A stretch of DNA of 64,000 nucleotides from Agrococcus beijingensis (GCF_030758955.1 NZ_CP132360.1:1857782-1921781); one strand, 5' to 3'. Positions 28,230-37,881 are shown, counted from the first letter of the stretch. Notes: generated from the sequence alone by a model not told the origin. Numbers and translations are program-made.

Positions 28230-29591
28230 ATGACCCTCACGTCGACCGTCGGGCGAATCGCACCATGGCTGCCCGCGGCGATCGCGGCCGCGCTCGTCCT
28301 CGGCGCCCTCCTGCTCGAGGGAATGGATGACGGACCGGTCGGGCTGCTCGCCATGACCCTTGCCGGCGCTGGCCTGTCGCTCGCGCGCCGCCACCCTGCG
28401 TGGGCGCTCGTCCCGGCAGCAGCTGGCGCGCTCCTCGCGACAGCCTTCTGCCCGCGAACCGGGTGGTTCACCCTGCTCATCGCGCTCGCGACCGCCATGC
28501 TGGCCGCCTACAGCGCATCGACGATGCGGATCGCCGGGCTGCTCGGAATCCCCGTCGCGCTGCTCTCTGCCATCTCGCTGTCCACCTGGGGCATCTCGGC
28601 CCAGGGAACCTTCATCGGCTGGTTCGTCGTTATGGCCACGTGGGCGTGTGCTCTGGGCGCTCGCGCGCTGCGCGACGCGCTGCGCGCCGAGTCGGCGAAG
28701 GAGCAGGCAGTCGCGCGCACGACCGTCGTCGAGAGCGAGCTGCGCGACGAGCGGCTGCGCGCCGACCTCACGCACGACTTCCACGACGTGATGGCGCACT
28801 CGCTCGCGGTCCTCGCCGCTCAGGCCGAGGGCCTGCGCCTCACGCACGAGGCGCATCCCGAGCGGATCGGGCCGGTGCTCACGACCATCAGCGACACCGC
28901 GCGGCTCGCGCTCGTCGAGGTGCGGCAGCTGCTCGAGCGGGTCGACGACGACGCGCGCCGGCCGCAGGCGACGAGCGCCGAAATCCCCGGGCTGGTCGCG
29001 CAGCTGCGCTCCGCGGGCCCGACGGTCGTGCTGCACGACGTGGGCGCGCACGGCCACCTCTCGCGGACGGCCGACATCGCCGCCTACCGGATCGTGCAGG
29101 AGAGCCTGACGAACGCGCTCCGCCACGGCGGATCCGACATCGACATCGCCGTCACCCTCGCATGGACGGGCCCGGGCCTCTCGCTCGCGGTGTCATCGCC
29201 CATCCGCGATCGCGATGCGCTGCAGCCGACCGGCCGCGGCATCGCCGGCATGCACGAGCGCGCCCGCGTCGCCGGCGGCTCGCTCGAGGTCGACGCCGAG
29301 GGCGACCGCTTCGTCGTGAGCGCCTACCTGCCGTACGAGCCCGTCAGCCACGAGCCGACGGAGCCGCTGACCGAGGACCAACTGTCGACGCTGCCTCTGC
29401 CCACGCAGGCGCCTTCGCCGCGACCGGAGGATGTGGTCGCTCCCTGGATTGTGGAAGCCACGCGGCTGCACCGCCAGCGTCACCCCGGCCAGCCCGATTC
29501 CTGGGCGCAGGCGACCACGGTCGACCTGACGCCCGACCGTCTTCCTGACGGACGCATCCGCAACCCCGTCGCCGACGCGGGCCCGGCGTGA
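28230..29591 (+). CDS. NarL-type sensor histidine kinase
   Basis: 453 aa. Five or so membrane helices fill residues 10-145, a coiled linker follows, and the HisKA_3 box is THDFHDVMAHSL (phospho-acceptor His185). The ATPase domain shows VQESLTNALRHGG and GRGIAGMHERARVAGG. The last 80 residues, after the ATPase, are a Pro/Thr-rich tail with no recognised domain. Partner of the response regulator that overlaps its stop by 4 bp. Signal unknown. Confidence 0.92.
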   Translation: MTLTSTVGRIAPWLPAAIAAALVLGALLLEGMDDGPVGLLAMTLAGAGLSLARRHPAWALVPAAAGALLATAFCPRTGWFTLLIALATAMLAAYSASTMRIAGLLGIPVALLSAISLSTWGISAQGTFIGWFVVMATWACALGARALRDALRAESAKEQAVARTTVVESELRDERLRADLTHDFHDVMAHSLAVLAAQAEGLRLTHEAHPERIGPVLTTISDTARLALVEVRQLLERVDDDARRPQATSAEIPGLVAQLRSAGPTVVLHDVGAHGHLSRTADIAAYRIVQESLTNALRHGGSDIDIAVTLAWTGPGLSLAVSSPIRDRDALQPTGRGIAGMHERARVAGGSLEVDAEGDRFVVSAYLPYEPVSHEPTEPLTEDQLSTLPLPTQAPSPRPEDVVAPWIVEATRLHRQRHPGQPDSWAQATTVDLTPDRLPDGRIRNPVADAGPA

Positions 29592-30238
29592 TCCGGCTGC
29601 TGCTGGTCGACGACCAGGAGCTCTTCCTGCAGGGACTGTCGATGATCCTCGAGAGCCAGGAGGGGCTCGAGGTCGTGGGCACCGCCGCCGACGGCGAGCA
29701 GGCGATCGCCCGCACCCGAGAGCTGCGGCCCGACGTGGTGCTCATGGACATCCGCATGCCCGTGCTCGACGGGGTCGCCGCGACCGCCGCGATCCGCCGC
29801 GAGGCGCCGGAGCCGCCGCCGCACGTGATCGTGCTCACGACCATCCGCCAGGACAGGGCGGTGGTGGATGCGCTGCGGGCGGGGGCGAGCGGGTTCCTGC
29901 TCAAGGACGCCCGGCCCGAGTTCCTCGTGCAGTCGATCCGCGCGGTCGTCGACGGGCAGCAGGTGATCGCGCCGGCCGAGACGTTCGACCTGCTGCGCGC
30001 CTTCGCCCCGGTGCGACCGGCGCCGGACACGAGCGTGCTCGACCCGCTCACCGAGCGCGAGCGCGAGCTCTTCGCCCTCGCCGCCCGCGGCCTCTCGAAC
30101 GCCGAGATCGCCCAGCGGCTGTGGGTCGCCGAGACGACCGTGAAGACGCACATGCGCGCGATCCTCGGCAAGCTCGGCGTCGCCTCGCGGGTGCAGCTGA
30201 TCGCCCTGGCCTACGAGCACCGGCTCATCGAGGTGTGA
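29588..30238 (+). CDS. NarL/LuxR-type response regulator
   Basis: 216 aa from a GTG at 29588 inside the kinase stop (GTGA). Receiver domain 1-120 with LLVDDQ and Asp54 in VVLMDIRMP, conserved Lys in FLLKDA; LuxR helix-turn-helix about 150-210 (LTERERELFALAARGLSNAEIAQRL). Activated by the kinase encoded immediately upstream. The regulon cannot be told; the nearest genes are a divergent peptide transporter and a convergent dehydrogenase operon. Confidence 0.94.
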   Translation: MIRLLLVDDQELFLQGLSMILESQEGLEVVGTAADGEQAIARTRELRPDVVLMDIRMPVLDGVAATAAIRREAPEPPPHVIVLTTIRQDRAVVDALRAGASGFLLKDARPEFLVQSIRAVVDGQQVIAPAETFDLLRAFAPVRPAPDTSVLDPLTERERELFALAARGLSNAEIAQRLWVAETTVKTHMRAILGKLGVASRVQLIALAYEHRLIEV

Positions 30239-30262
30239 GCGACCGTCACCGGTCGCACCAGC

Positions 30263-31291
30263 TCAGAAGCGCAGCAGCACCTTGCAGCTCGAGCGGGAGT
30301 CGGCCGCCGTCGCGAACGCCTGCTCGAGGTCGTCGAGGCCGAACTCGTGCGAGACGACCGGACCGATGTCGAGGCCCTCGGCGAGGGCTGCGACCGCGTC
30401 GCTGATCTCGTCGACGAAGCGGTAGCTGCCGCGCAGGTCGATCTCGCGGCTCACCAGCCTGCCGAGCCGCGCCTGCACGGCCTCGGCCGGCAGGTTGCCG
30501 ACCTGCACCATGACGCCGCCGGGCCGCACGGCGTCGATCGCGGTGCTCACCGCGGGCCCGACGCCGGACGCCTCGAACACCACGTCGAAGTCGTCGGGCA
30601 CCGGCTCGCCCAGGTCGAGCGTCGCGGTCGCCCCGAGCGACGCCGCGATGCCGCGGGCGCGCTCGGAGGGATCGATCGCCGTGACCTCGGCGCCCTGGTG
30701 GACGGCGGCCGCGACGATCAGCGCACCGATGGGGCCGCATCCGCTCACCAGCACCCGGCGTCCCGCGACGCCGCCGGACCGCTCGATGGCGTGCAGCGCG
30801 ACGCCGAGCGGCTCGGCGAGCGCGGCCGCCCTGGTCGACAGCCCCGCGGGCAGCGCGCGCAGCTGCCCTGCGCGCACGACGAGCTGCTCGGCGAAGCCGC
30901 CCTGCGTGTGCGGGTCGCGCGCGGCGGAGCCGAGATAGCGCAGGTCGGGGTGCAGGTTGTCGCGGCCCCGCAGCTCGTCGGGCAGCGCACCCGTGACGGT
31001 GGCCGGGTGCACGGTGACCGCATCGCCGAGCTCGACGCCCGTCACGCCCTCGCCCAGCTCGACGACCGTGCCGGCGATCTCATGGCCGAGCACCAGCGGG
31101 TGCCGCTGCACCGCGGTGCCGGATGCGCCGTGGCGCCAGTAGGAGAGGTCGGAGCCGCAGATGCCGCCCCACGCGACCGCGATGCGCACCTCGCCCGCAG
31201 CGGGGCTCGGCACCGGCTGCTGCTCGACCCGGAGGTCGCCGGGCGCGTGGAGCACGACCGCGCGCATCGTCGTCGCCTGCAGCATGGACAT
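30263..31291 (-). CDS. zinc-type dehydrogenase, L-idonate 5-dehydrogenase-like
   Basis: 342 aa MDR enzyme. The catalytic zinc set is Cys45 in GGICGSDLS and His70/Glu71 in LGHEIAG, and the nucleotide fold is VSGCGPIGALI. Sequence style (NLHPDLRYLGSAARDPHTQGGFAEQ) resembles L-idonate 5-dehydrogenase. The four cysteines of the structural zinc lobe are missing from that region. The start at 31291 or the in-frame ATG at 31285 (GAGGG 6 nt ahead) are both possible. Third gene of an operon with an Nramp-like transporter and a FadR-type regulator; the product may be a sugar-acid oxidation (inference). Confidence 0.85.
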   Translation of the reverse strand: MSMLQATTMRAVVLHAPGDLRVEQQPVPSPAAGEVRIAVAWGGICGSDLSYWRHGASGTAVQRHPLVLGHEIAGTVVELGEGVTGVELGDAVTVHPATVTGALPDELRGRDNLHPDLRYLGSAARDPHTQGGFAEQLVVRAGQLRALPAGLSTRAAALAEPLGVALHAIERSGGVAGRRVLVSGCGPIGALIVAAAVHQGAEVTAIDPSERARGIAASLGATATLDLGEPVPDDFDVVFEASGVGPAVSTAIDAVRPGGVMVQVGNLPAEAVQARLGRLVSREIDLRGSYRFVDEISDAVAALAEGLDIGPVVSHEFGLDDLEQAFATAADSRSSCKVLLRF

Positions 31292-31325
31292 CCCTCGATC
31301 GTGCCGCGCGTCTCGCGCGCCCTGC

Positions 31326-32051
31326 CTACGGTGCGGTGTGCGGCGCACGCTGCTCGATGGCGTCGGTGATGTCGATCACCGCGCCCATGTGCTCGCGCAT
31401 GGCGATCTCTGCCGCCATGGCGTTGCCCGAGGCGATCGCGCCCGCGATCGCCATGTGCTCGGCCTGCTCGAAGCCGACCATGCCATGCCGCTCGCGGTGC
31501 GCGCGGATCTGCACCATCGCGTGGAACACGCGGTCGCGCACGGCGCCGGTGAACCAGACGAGCGCCGGGTTGCCGGTCAGCTCGGCGATGCGACGGTGCA
31601 GGTCGAGATCGGCCTGCGCATAGGCATCGCCGTCGGAGGCGATCGTCGCCATGCGCCGCACCTCGTCGACGAGCGCCTGCGCGGAGGCCGGGTCTGCCCG
31701 CTCGGCCGCCAGCCGGGCCGCCTGGATCTCGAGGGGCGCACGCACCTCCATGAGCGCGACGAGCGGCTCGTCGGTCGCCTGCAGCGCGCGCGTCAGGAAG
31801 AGCGAGATCAGGTGGTCGTCGAGCCGGCGCACCACCGCGTTGCGGCCGTTCGTCAACTCGACCGCGCCGATCGCGTGCAGGGCGCTGAGCGCCTCGCGCA
31901 CCACGGGCCGCGACACGTCGAAGCGCTCGCTGAGCGCCGCGGTCGAGGGCAGCGACTGCCCGGGGGCCAGGCCCTCGGCGTCGATCAGCTCGAGGATCGC
32001 GCGCTGCACCTGCGCGGTGAGCGTCGTCGACGCGATCGGGCTAGAAGGCAT
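31326..32051 (-). CDS. GntR/FadR-family transcriptional regulator
   Basis: 241 aa. An N-terminal winged helix-turn-helix (residues 10-75, with SLPSTAALSERFDVSRPVVREAL) is joined to an all-helical FCD ligand domain containing the expected metal-site residues (DLDLHRRIAELTGNP, MREHM). FadR-subfamily members respond to sugar acids, organic acids or acyl-CoA. It overlaps the Nramp-like gene by 11 bp and lies 34 bp ahead of the dehydrogenase gene, so it likely controls this operon. Confidence 0.9.
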   Translation of the reverse strand: MPSSPIASTTLTAQVQRAILELIDAEGLAPGQSLPSTAALSERFDVSRPVVREALSALHAIGAVELTNGRNAVVRRLDDHLISLFLTRALQATDEPLVALMEVRAPLEIQAARLAAERADPASAQALVDEVRRMATIASDGDAYAQADLDLHRRIAELTGNPALVWFTGAVRDRVFHAMVQIRAHRERHGMVGFEQAEHMAIAGAIASGNAMAAEIAMREHMGAVIDITDAIEQRAPHTAP

Positions 32052-33447
32052 TGACCAATCCCATCACGCCGACGAACACGATGGCGGCGGCGGAGATGAT
32101 GAGCATGACGGTGAACGCCTTGCCGTCGCGGACCGAGGGGTCGGTCTGCTTGCGCGAGAGGTAGAGCGTGGCGATGGCGACGCCGATCAGGAAGACGGCG
32201 TTCAGGATGCCCGCCAGCACGACCAGCGCGAGGGGCGACGAGATCACGGTGCCGAACAGGCCCCAGATGATCGGCATCACGATCATGATGCCGCGCATCC
32301 AGCGGTCGCGCTTGACGCGGTCCTTCCAGTCGAAGGCGCCGAAGATGGCGAGCGTGTTGCCCACCTGCCGGCCGAGGCTCGGCACGTTGGCGACGATCGT
32401 CTTGAACAGCGCGATGCCGGCGCCGATGAGGAAGACCACGGCGCCCCAGCGGCCGACGGCCGAGTCGAAGATCGACGACAGGTCGGTCATGACCTCGGTG
32501 CCCGAGGGGATGAGGCCCTGCGGGTGCAGCACGGCAGCGCCCAGGATGTAGAACGACGCGGTCGCGACCGTGTAGACGACCCACGACACCCACGCATCCA
32601 GCTTCATGACCTTGATCCAGCCGCGCGCACGCTCGGTCCAGGCCTTCGAGCCGTCGTTCGGGCCCGTCCAGGCGGCGTAGCCCTTCTCGACGGTCCAGTA
32701 GGTGTAGGCGGTGATCTCGCCGGCGCCGACGCCGGTGAGGCCGAACATCGACAGCGCGATGCCGAACGCGCCGGCGGCGATCTGGAAGCGCATGCCGTCG
32801 GCGAAGTCGGCGCCCGTCCAGGCGAACTCGGTGCCCTGGATGACGAAGACGGTCGCGATGGCGAAGGCGGTGACGAGGAACACCAGTGCGGTGGAGACCT
32901 TCTCGACGACCTCGTAGCGGTTCGAGAGGTGGATGGCGATCGCGATCGCGACGAGGATCGCGACCCAGCTGCCGATCGAGACCGGGCCGTAGGGGTCGCC
33001 GCCGCCGATCGGCATGAGCGACGAGAAGGCGAAGGCGGATGCGGTGATCACGCCCGCCTGGCTGGTGAGGAACTGCACGAACATCAGCAGCACGAGCCAG
33101 GCCATCCAGCCGCGCTTGCCGATGCGCGGGGGCACGTCGTCGTAGCCGTCGATGGCCACGCGGCCGGTGGAGATCGACCAGCGGCCGAGCTCGACCTGCA
33201 CCCAGACCTTGACGAAGGTGGAGACGAGCACCAGCCACAGCAGGATGAAGCCGACCTCGGCGCCGAGCGCCGTGGCGGTGAGCAGCTCGCCGGAGCCGAC
33301 GACGGCCGCCGAGGTGATCATGCCGGGGCCGAGGAATTTCGCCCGGCCGCGCCAGGTGGTGGGCGGCGCCTTGATGTCGTCGACGGAGAGCACGTACGGG
33401 TCGCGACCCTTGAACGTGGTCGTTGCCTGCTTCGCTGCTGTCGTCAT
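32041..33447 (-). CDS. Nramp-superfamily transporter lacking metal motifs
   Basis: 468 aa, about 11-12 hydrophobic segments in the Nramp/LeuT arrangement. In TM1 the metal-binding DPGN of true Nramps is replaced: the stretch reads GPGMITSAAVVGSGEL (40-55) with GSGE at 51-54, and TM6 has GVGAGEITAY instead of the MPH motif. Homologues of this type are usually annotated as divalent-metal transporters, but the metal residues are not there. The co-transcribed regulator and idonate-type dehydrogenase hint at an organic-acid substrate (inference). First gene of the operon. Confidence 0.82.
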   Translation of the reverse strand: MTTAAKQATTTFKGRDPYVLSVDDIKAPPTTWRGRAKFLGPGMITSAAVVGSGELLTATALGAEVGFILLWLVLVSTFVKVWVQVELGRWSISTGRVAIDGYDDVPPRIGKRGWMAWLVLLMFVQFLTSQAGVITASAFAFSSLMPIGGGDPYGPVSIGSWVAILVAIAIAIHLSNRYEVVEKVSTALVFLVTAFAIATVFVIQGTEFAWTGADFADGMRFQIAAGAFGIALSMFGLTGVGAGEITAYTYWTVEKGYAAWTGPNDGSKAWTERARGWIKVMKLDAWVSWVVYTVATASFYILGAAVLHPQGLIPSGTEVMTDLSSIFDSAVGRWGAVVFLIGAGIALFKTIVANVPSLGRQVGNTLAIFGAFDWKDRVKRDRWMRGIMIVMPIIWGLFGTVISSPLALVVLAGILNAVFLIGVAIATLYLSRKQTDPSVRDGKAFTVMLIISAAAIVFVGVMGLVNAF

Positions 33448-33529
33448 TGACGGACTCCTCGTCGAGTGTGGGCTGTCGCCTTGCCTGTCAGCCTAGCAGA
33501 TAGGTCGCACTCGCCGGAGGACGCAGAAC

Positions 33530-33552
33530 GGCCCCGCCTTCGAGGCGGGGCC
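33530..33552 (-). terminator. terminator after rplA
   Basis: GGCCCCGCC (33530-33538) pairs with GGCGGGGCC (33544-33552) with a small TTCG-type loop, 20 bp past the rplA stop. It separates the ribosomal operon from the Nramp-like operon. Confidence 0.82.
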
Positions 33553-33571
33553 GCTCTGGTCGCTCAGACGC

Positions 33572-34261
33572 TCAGATCGAGGTGACGTCGATCGGGATGC
33601 CGGGGCCGAACGTGGTCGACACGGTCGCCTTCTGCACGTAGCGGCCCTTCGACGACGACGGCTTGAGGCGCACGATCTCGTCGAGCGCAGCGGTGATGTT
33701 GTCACCGAGCTGCTCCTCCGAGAACGAGGCCTTGCCGACGATGAAGTGCACGTTGGCGTGCTTGTCGACGCGGAACTCGATGCGGCCGCCCTTGATGTCG
33801 GTCACAGCCTGCGCCACGTTGGGCGTGACGGTGCCGGTCTTCGGGTTCGGCATCAGGCCGCGCGGGCCGAGCACCTTGCCGAGACGGCCGACCTTGCCCA
33901 TGAGCTCGGGGCTCGCGACGGCGGCGTCGAACTGGGTCCAGCCCGCGGCGACCTTCTCGATGAGGTCGTCGGAGCCGACCTCGTCGGCGCCGGCGGCGAT
34001 GGCTGCCTCAGCGGCCGGGCCCTGCGCGAAGACGATGACGCGAGCGGTCTTGCCGGTGCCGTGAGGAAGAGAAACGGTACCGCGGACCATCTGGTCTGCC
34101 TTGCGCGGGTCGACGCCGAGCTTGAGCGCCACCTCGACGGTCGAGTCGGTCTTGGCCGACCCGGTCTCGCGAGCGAGCGCGACGGCCTCGAGGGCCGTGT
34201 AGGACTTGTCAGCGTCGATCTTCGCCGCTGCGGCCTTGTAGGCCTTGGACTTCTGTGCCAT
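33572..34261 (-). CDS. rplA: 50S ribosomal protein L1
   Basis: 229 aa, normal length. Conserved L1 blocks are present: [20 protein letters not shown], the [11 protein letters not shown] motif, [16 protein letters not shown] (the family signature) and the [10 protein letters not shown] block. It binds 23S rRNA at the L1 stalk and can repress its own operon. It follows rplK by 96 bp; that gap has no gene. Confidence 0.98.
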   Translation of the reverse strand: MAQKSKAYKAAAAKIDADKSYTALEAVALARETGSAKTDSTVEVALKLGVDPRKADQMVRGTVSLPHGTGKTARVIVFAQGPAAEAAIAAGADEVGSDDLIEKVAAGWTQFDAAVASPELMGKVGRLGKVLGPRGLMPNPKTGTVTPNVAQAVTDIKGGRIEFRVDKHANVHFIVGKASFSEEQLGDNITAALDEIVRLKPSSSKGRYVQKATVSTTFGPGIPIDVTSI

Positions 34262-34357
34262 GTGGATCTCCTAGATCAGGGTTCGCGGTGCGCGCCTGGC
34301 CGGCGCTCCCACTGGTGAGCCCGAGGGCTCGGTCTGCGCAGAGCGCAGGATCGGGGG

Positions 34358-34789
34358 TCAGCCCTCGACCGTGATGCCCATGGAGCGGGCGGTGCCGGCA
34401 ACGATCTTCGCAGCGCCTGCGAGGTCGTTGGCGTTGAGGTCGGGCAGCTTCTGCTGCGCGATCTCCTCGACCTGCGCCTGCGTCAGCTTGCCGACCTTCG
34501 TCGTGTGGGGCACGCCGGAGCCCTTCTTGACGCCTGCGGCCTTCTTGATGAGCTCTGCTGCCGGCGGGGTCTTGAGCACGAAGTCGAACGAGCGGTCCTC
34601 GTAGACAGTGATCTCGACCGGGATGACGTTGCCGCGCTGGTTCTCCGTCGCGGCGTTGTACGCCTTGCAGAACTCCATGATGTTGACGCCGTGCTGACCG
34701 AGCGCCGGACCGACCGGCGGTGCGGGGTTGGCGGCGCCGGCCTGGATCTGCAGCTTGATCAGACCCGTGACCTTCTTCTTGGGTGCCAT
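34358..34789 (-). CDS. rplK: 50S ribosomal protein L11
   Basis: 143 aa, full length. [21 protein letters not shown] is the conserved N-terminal domain signature and the C-terminal RNA-binding domain ends [16 protein letters not shown]. It binds the GTPase-associated region of 23S rRNA. Part of the secE-nusG-rplK-rplA block. Confidence 0.98.
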   Translation of the reverse strand: MAPKKKVTGLIKLQIQAGAANPAPPVGPALGQHGVNIMEFCKAYNAATENQRGNVIPVEITVYEDRSFDFVLKTPPAAELIKKAAGVKKGSGVPHTTKVGKLTQAQVEEIAQQKLPDLNANDLAGAAKIVAGTARSMGITVEG

Positions 34790-34864
34790 GTCTCTTCCTT
34801 CTTGGTGTGTCGCGGACGCGGGCTCGCGTGTGGAGCCCGGGACCGCATCCAGCCCTCTGGGGGA

Positions 34865-35557
34865 CTAGAGCTTGCTGACCTGACCGAAGCCGAGCTCGAC
34901 CGGAGTCTCGCGCTCGAACAGGCTGACGAGCACGGTGAGCTTGCGGCTCGCCGGCTGGATCTCGCTGATCGTGCCGGGGAAGCCCGCGAACGAGCCCTCG
35001 GTGATCGTGATGGTCTCGCCGACCTCGAAGTCGACCTCGACGGTGAGCTGGCTCGGCTGCGACGCGGGCGTCGACTTCTGCTGCTCGGCCAGCTGCTCGT
35101 CGGCGATGGGCTTCAGCATCGTGAAGGCCTCGTCGAAGCGGAGCGGAGCGGGGTTGTGGGCGTTGCCGACGAAGCCGGTCACGCCGGGCGTGTGGCGGAC
35201 GACCGACCAGGTGTCCTCGTCGAGCTCCATGCGGACGAGCACGTAGCCGGGCACGCGGACGCGGTTGACGCGCTTGGCCTGGCCGTTCTTCGTCTCGAGG
35301 ACATCCTCGGTCGGGACCTGGATCTCGTAGATGCCGTCGACCTGCATGTTCTCGGCACGCGAGGCGATGTTGGCCTTGACCTTCTTCTCGTAGCCCGCGT
35401 AGGAGTGGATGACGTACCAGCGGCCGGGCTTCAGGCGCAGCTCGCGCTTGAACTCGTCATACGGGTCAGCCTCCGGCTCGGCCGGCTTCTCGTCGGCAGG
35501 GACGAGGTCGTCGAGCGCCTTGTTCAGCTCGATGTCGAGGTCGTTCACGTCAGACAC
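34865..35557 (-). CDS. nusG: transcription termination/antitermination factor NusG
   Basis: 230 aa. An acidic actinobacterial N-terminal extension (1-45) precedes the NGN domain ([28 protein letters not shown]) and a C-terminal KOW domain ([19 protein letters not shown]). NusG binds the polymerase clamp and couples transcription to Rho or ribosomes. It follows secE by 31 bp. Confidence 0.97.
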   Translation of the reverse strand: MSDVNDLDIELNKALDDLVPADEKPAEPEADPYDEFKRELRLKPGRWYVIHSYAGYEKKVKANIASRAENMQVDGIYEIQVPTEDVLETKNGQAKRVNRVRVPGYVLVRMELDEDTWSVVRHTPGVTGFVGNAHNPAPLRFDEAFTMLKPIADEQLAEQQKSTPASQPSQLTVEVDFEVGETITITEGSFAGFPGTISEIQPASRKLTVLVSLFERETPVELGFGQVSKL

Positions 35558-35588
35558 AGTCCACCTTCTTGTTTCGTCGCAGCCGGGC

Positions 35589-35855
35589 TCAGACGAGGCC
35601 GAACAGCGGCAGATCGCCGAAGACCCAGCCGACCACGGAGCCGAACAGCAGGTCGAGACCTGACACCAGCAGCATCATGAACACGACGAACACCAGCACG
35701 ACGAGCGTGTAGCGGATCAGCTCCTTGCGGGTCGGGGTGACGACCTTGCGGAGCTCGACCAGGACTTCCTTGAGGAAGGTCCACAGGCGCAGGAACGGGT
35801 TGCGAGACGCACCCTCGCGCGTGCGGGGTGCCTCCTCGATCGCGTTCTCAGCCAC
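35589..35855 (-). CDS. secE: preprotein translocase subunit SecE
   Basis: 88 aa. A GTG at 35855 with GAAGGG 5 nt upstream gives the best start; the open frame reaches into tRNA-Trp, which excludes earlier starts. The amphipathic helix ([20 protein letters not shown]) and the single membrane helix ([20 protein letters not shown]) are classic SecE, which clamps SecY. Followed by nusG. Confidence 0.95.
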   Translation of the reverse strand: MAENAIEEAPRTREGASRNPFLRLWTFLKEVLVELRKVVTPTRKELIRYTLVVLVFVVFMMLLVSGLDLLFGSVVGWVFGDLPLFGLV

Positions 35856-35924
35856 AGTGACCCTTCGGTTCCGTTCGACCCGGCAGATGCCGAGGCCTTC
35901 AGGCACCCTGGCGGGTGCCTCGAG

Positions 35925-35997
35925 CAGGGCGGACAGGACTCGAACCTGCAACCTGCGGTTTTGGAGACCGCTGCGCTACCAATTGCGCCACCGCCCT
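35925..35997 (-). tRNA. tRNA-Trp (anticodon CCA)
   Basis: 73 nt on the minus strand. The acceptor stem AGGGCGG pairs with CCGCCCT, the anticodon loop is CTCCAAA with CCA, and the T-arm is GCAGGTTCGAGTCCTGT. It sits 69 bp upstream of secE in the same direction, a conserved actinobacterial arrangement. A TTGACA (minus strand, 36056-36061) upstream is a possible -35, without a convincing -10. Confidence 0.96.
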
Positions 35998-36171
35998 AGG
36001 CGGGTGGAAAGCCATGCGCGCCGGCCCCGTGCAGGGCATGCAACATCATGGCGGTTGTCAACCACCAAGGGAACAGCATACTTCGGCCTGGTGCCCGCTG
36101 TCCACTTGCGCCAGCGCGCCGCCGTATGCCGCGCTCCAAGGATACCGTGGGCGCGACCCGAGGAGGCGCCC

Positions 36172-36648
36172 ATGAGCCAGTCCACCGCCGACCTGTACGA
36201 CGAGCGCGGCGAGTCGCTGCAGTCGCTCGAGACGCCGCTGCTCGACCTCGGCGGGCGCGTGCGCTTCGCCGGCCCGGTGCGCACGATCCGCTGCCTGGGC
36301 GACAACGGGCTCGTGAAGGCGACGCTCGCCACGCCCGGCGACGGCGCGGTGCTGGTGGTCGACGGCGGCGGCTCGATGGCGAGCGCGCTGATGGGCGACA
36401 TGATCGCGGCGTCGGCGGTCGCGAACGGCTGGGCGGGCGTCGTGATCCACGGCCCGGTGCGCGATCGGGCGGCGCTGGCGCAGCTGCCGCTGGGCGTCAA
36501 GGCGCTCGGCTCGAACCCGCGCAAGAGCGCGAAGGACGGCGTGGGAGAAGCGGATGCGCCGGTCGAGTTCGGCGGCGTCGTCTTCCGTCCCGGAGCCATG
36601 CTCTGGGCGGACGAGGACGGCGTGCTCGTGGAACGGCCCGCGCCCTAG
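36172..36648 (+). CDS. rraA: RraA-like protein (regulator of RNase E activity / aldolase fold)
   Basis: 158 aa, start ATG at 36172 with AGGAGG at 36161-36166. The core GGSMASALMGDMIAASAVAN and WAGVVIHGPVRD match RraA, a trimeric protein. Members either inhibit RNase E or act as 4-hydroxy-4-methyl-2-oxoglutarate aldolases; the GD..A...R pattern fits both, and sequence does not settle it. The aminotransferase gene begins 9 bp downstream, so they are likely co-transcribed. The 174 bp between tRNA-Trp and this gene show no gene. Confidence 0.85.
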   Translation: MSQSTADLYDERGESLQSLETPLLDLGGRVRFAGPVRTIRCLGDNGLVKATLATPGDGAVLVVDGGGSMASALMGDMIAASAVANGWAGVVIHGPVRDRAALAQLPLGVKALGSNPRKSAKDGVGEADAPVEFGGVVFRPGAMLWADEDGVLVERPAP

Positions 36649-36657
36649 GCTGGGAGC

Positions 36658-37851
36658 GTGAACCGCATCGCAGCGCGCATCGCCGCCATCAACGAGTCCG
36701 CGACCCTGAAGGTCGACGCGAAGGCCAAGGCCCTCAAGGCTGCAGGCGGCGACATCATCAGCTACGCCGCCGGCGAGCCCGACTTCGCGACGCCGCCGAA
36801 CATCCTCGAGGCCGCGCAGCGCGCGCTCGCCGACCCCAAGAACTACCGCTACACGCCCGCTGCGGGACTTCCGGTGCTGCGCGAGGCGATCGCCGCGAAG
36901 ACCGCCCGCGACAGCGGCTGGCAGGTCGAGCCCGGCCAGACGCTCGTCACCAACGGCGGCAAGCAGTCGGTCTACCAGGCGTTCCAGACGATCCTCGACC
37001 CGGGCGACGAGGTGCTGGTGCCGACGCCCTACTGGACGACCTACCCCGAGGCGATCGCGCTCACGGGCGCGAAGCAGGTCGACGTCTTCGCGGGCGCCGA
37101 CCAGGGCTACCTGGTGACGGTCGACCAGCTCGAGGCCGCCCGCACCGAGCGCACCAAGGCGCTGCTCATGGTGAGCCCCTCGAACCCGACCGGCGCGGTC
37201 TACCCGGCCGACCACATCCGCCAGATCGGCGAGTGGGCCGAGGCCCACGGCCTGTGGGTCGTGAGCGACGAGATCTACCAGAACCTGACCTACGACGGCG
37301 AGCGCGCCCTGTCGATCGTCGAGGCGGTGCCGGCCCTCGCCGACCGCACGATCCTCGTCAACGGCGTCGCGAAGACCTACGCGATGACCGGCTGGCGGGT
37401 GGGCTGGATGGTCGGCCCGGCCGACGTGATCAAGGCCGCCGCCAACCTGCAGTCGCACCTGACCAGCAACGTCAACAACGTGGCGCAGCTCGGCGCGGTC
37501 GAGGCGCTCACCGGGCCGCAGGACGCGGTCGCCGAGATGCTCGCCGCCTTCGACCGGCGCCGGCAGACGATCGTCGCCGAGCTGTCGAGGATCCCCGGCT
37601 TCTCGGTGCCCACGCCCAAGGGCGCCTTCTACGTCTACGCGGATGTGTCGGGGCTGCTGGGCAAGGAGTGGGCCGGTGTCACGCCCACGTCGAGCCTCGA
37701 GCTCGCCGACCTCATGCTCGAGCAGGCCGAGGTCGCGGCGGTGCCCGGCGAGGCCTTCGGGCCGTCGGGCTACCTGCGCTTCTCGTACGCGCTCGGCGAC
37801 GACGCGCTGCTCGAGGGTGCGCAGCGGCTGCAGCGGCTCTTCGCGGCCTGA
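36658..37851 (+). CDS. aspC: aspartate-type aminotransferase (class I PLP)
   Basis: 397 aa from a GTG at 36658. Class I fold with the PLP lysine in [17 protein letters not shown] (Lys239), [10 protein letters not shown] (173-182) and [10 protein letters not shown] (203-212). Length and motifs fit aspartate transaminases of the 1b group, transferring amino groups between aspartate and 2-oxoglutarate. The synteny next to secE and murB is common in actinobacteria. Ends 30 bp from the convergent SRPBCC gene. Confidence 0.93.
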   Translation: MNRIAARIAAINESATLKVDAKAKALKAAGGDIISYAAGEPDFATPPNILEAAQRALADPKNYRYTPAAGLPVLREAIAAKTARDSGWQVEPGQTLVTNGGKQSVYQAFQTILDPGDEVLVPTPYWTTYPEAIALTGAKQVDVFAGADQGYLVTVDQLEAARTERTKALLMVSPSNPTGAVYPADHIRQIGEWAEAHGLWVVSDEIYQNLTYDGERALSIVEAVPALADRTILVNGVAKTYAMTGWRVGWMVGPADVIKAAANLQSHLTSNVNNVAQLGAVEALTGPQDAVAEMLAAFDRRRQTIVAELSRIPGFSVPTPKGAFYVYADVSGLLGKEWAGVTPTSSLELADLMLEQAEVAAVPGEAFGPSGYLRFSYALGDDALLEGAQRLQRLFAA

Positions 37852-37881
37852 GCCGCGCACGGCGGCGCTCTGCGGTCGGCC

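Noticed and set aside
28230..30238. The NarL-type two-component system as a regulator of the neighbouring peptide transporter
   Set aside because: Only divergent position supports it; no binding-site evidence was visible, so it is not claimed as a finding.
35856..35951. N-terminal extension of SecE
   Set aside because: The extended frame runs into tRNA-Trp; a GTG with a proper ribosome site gives a normal-length SecE.
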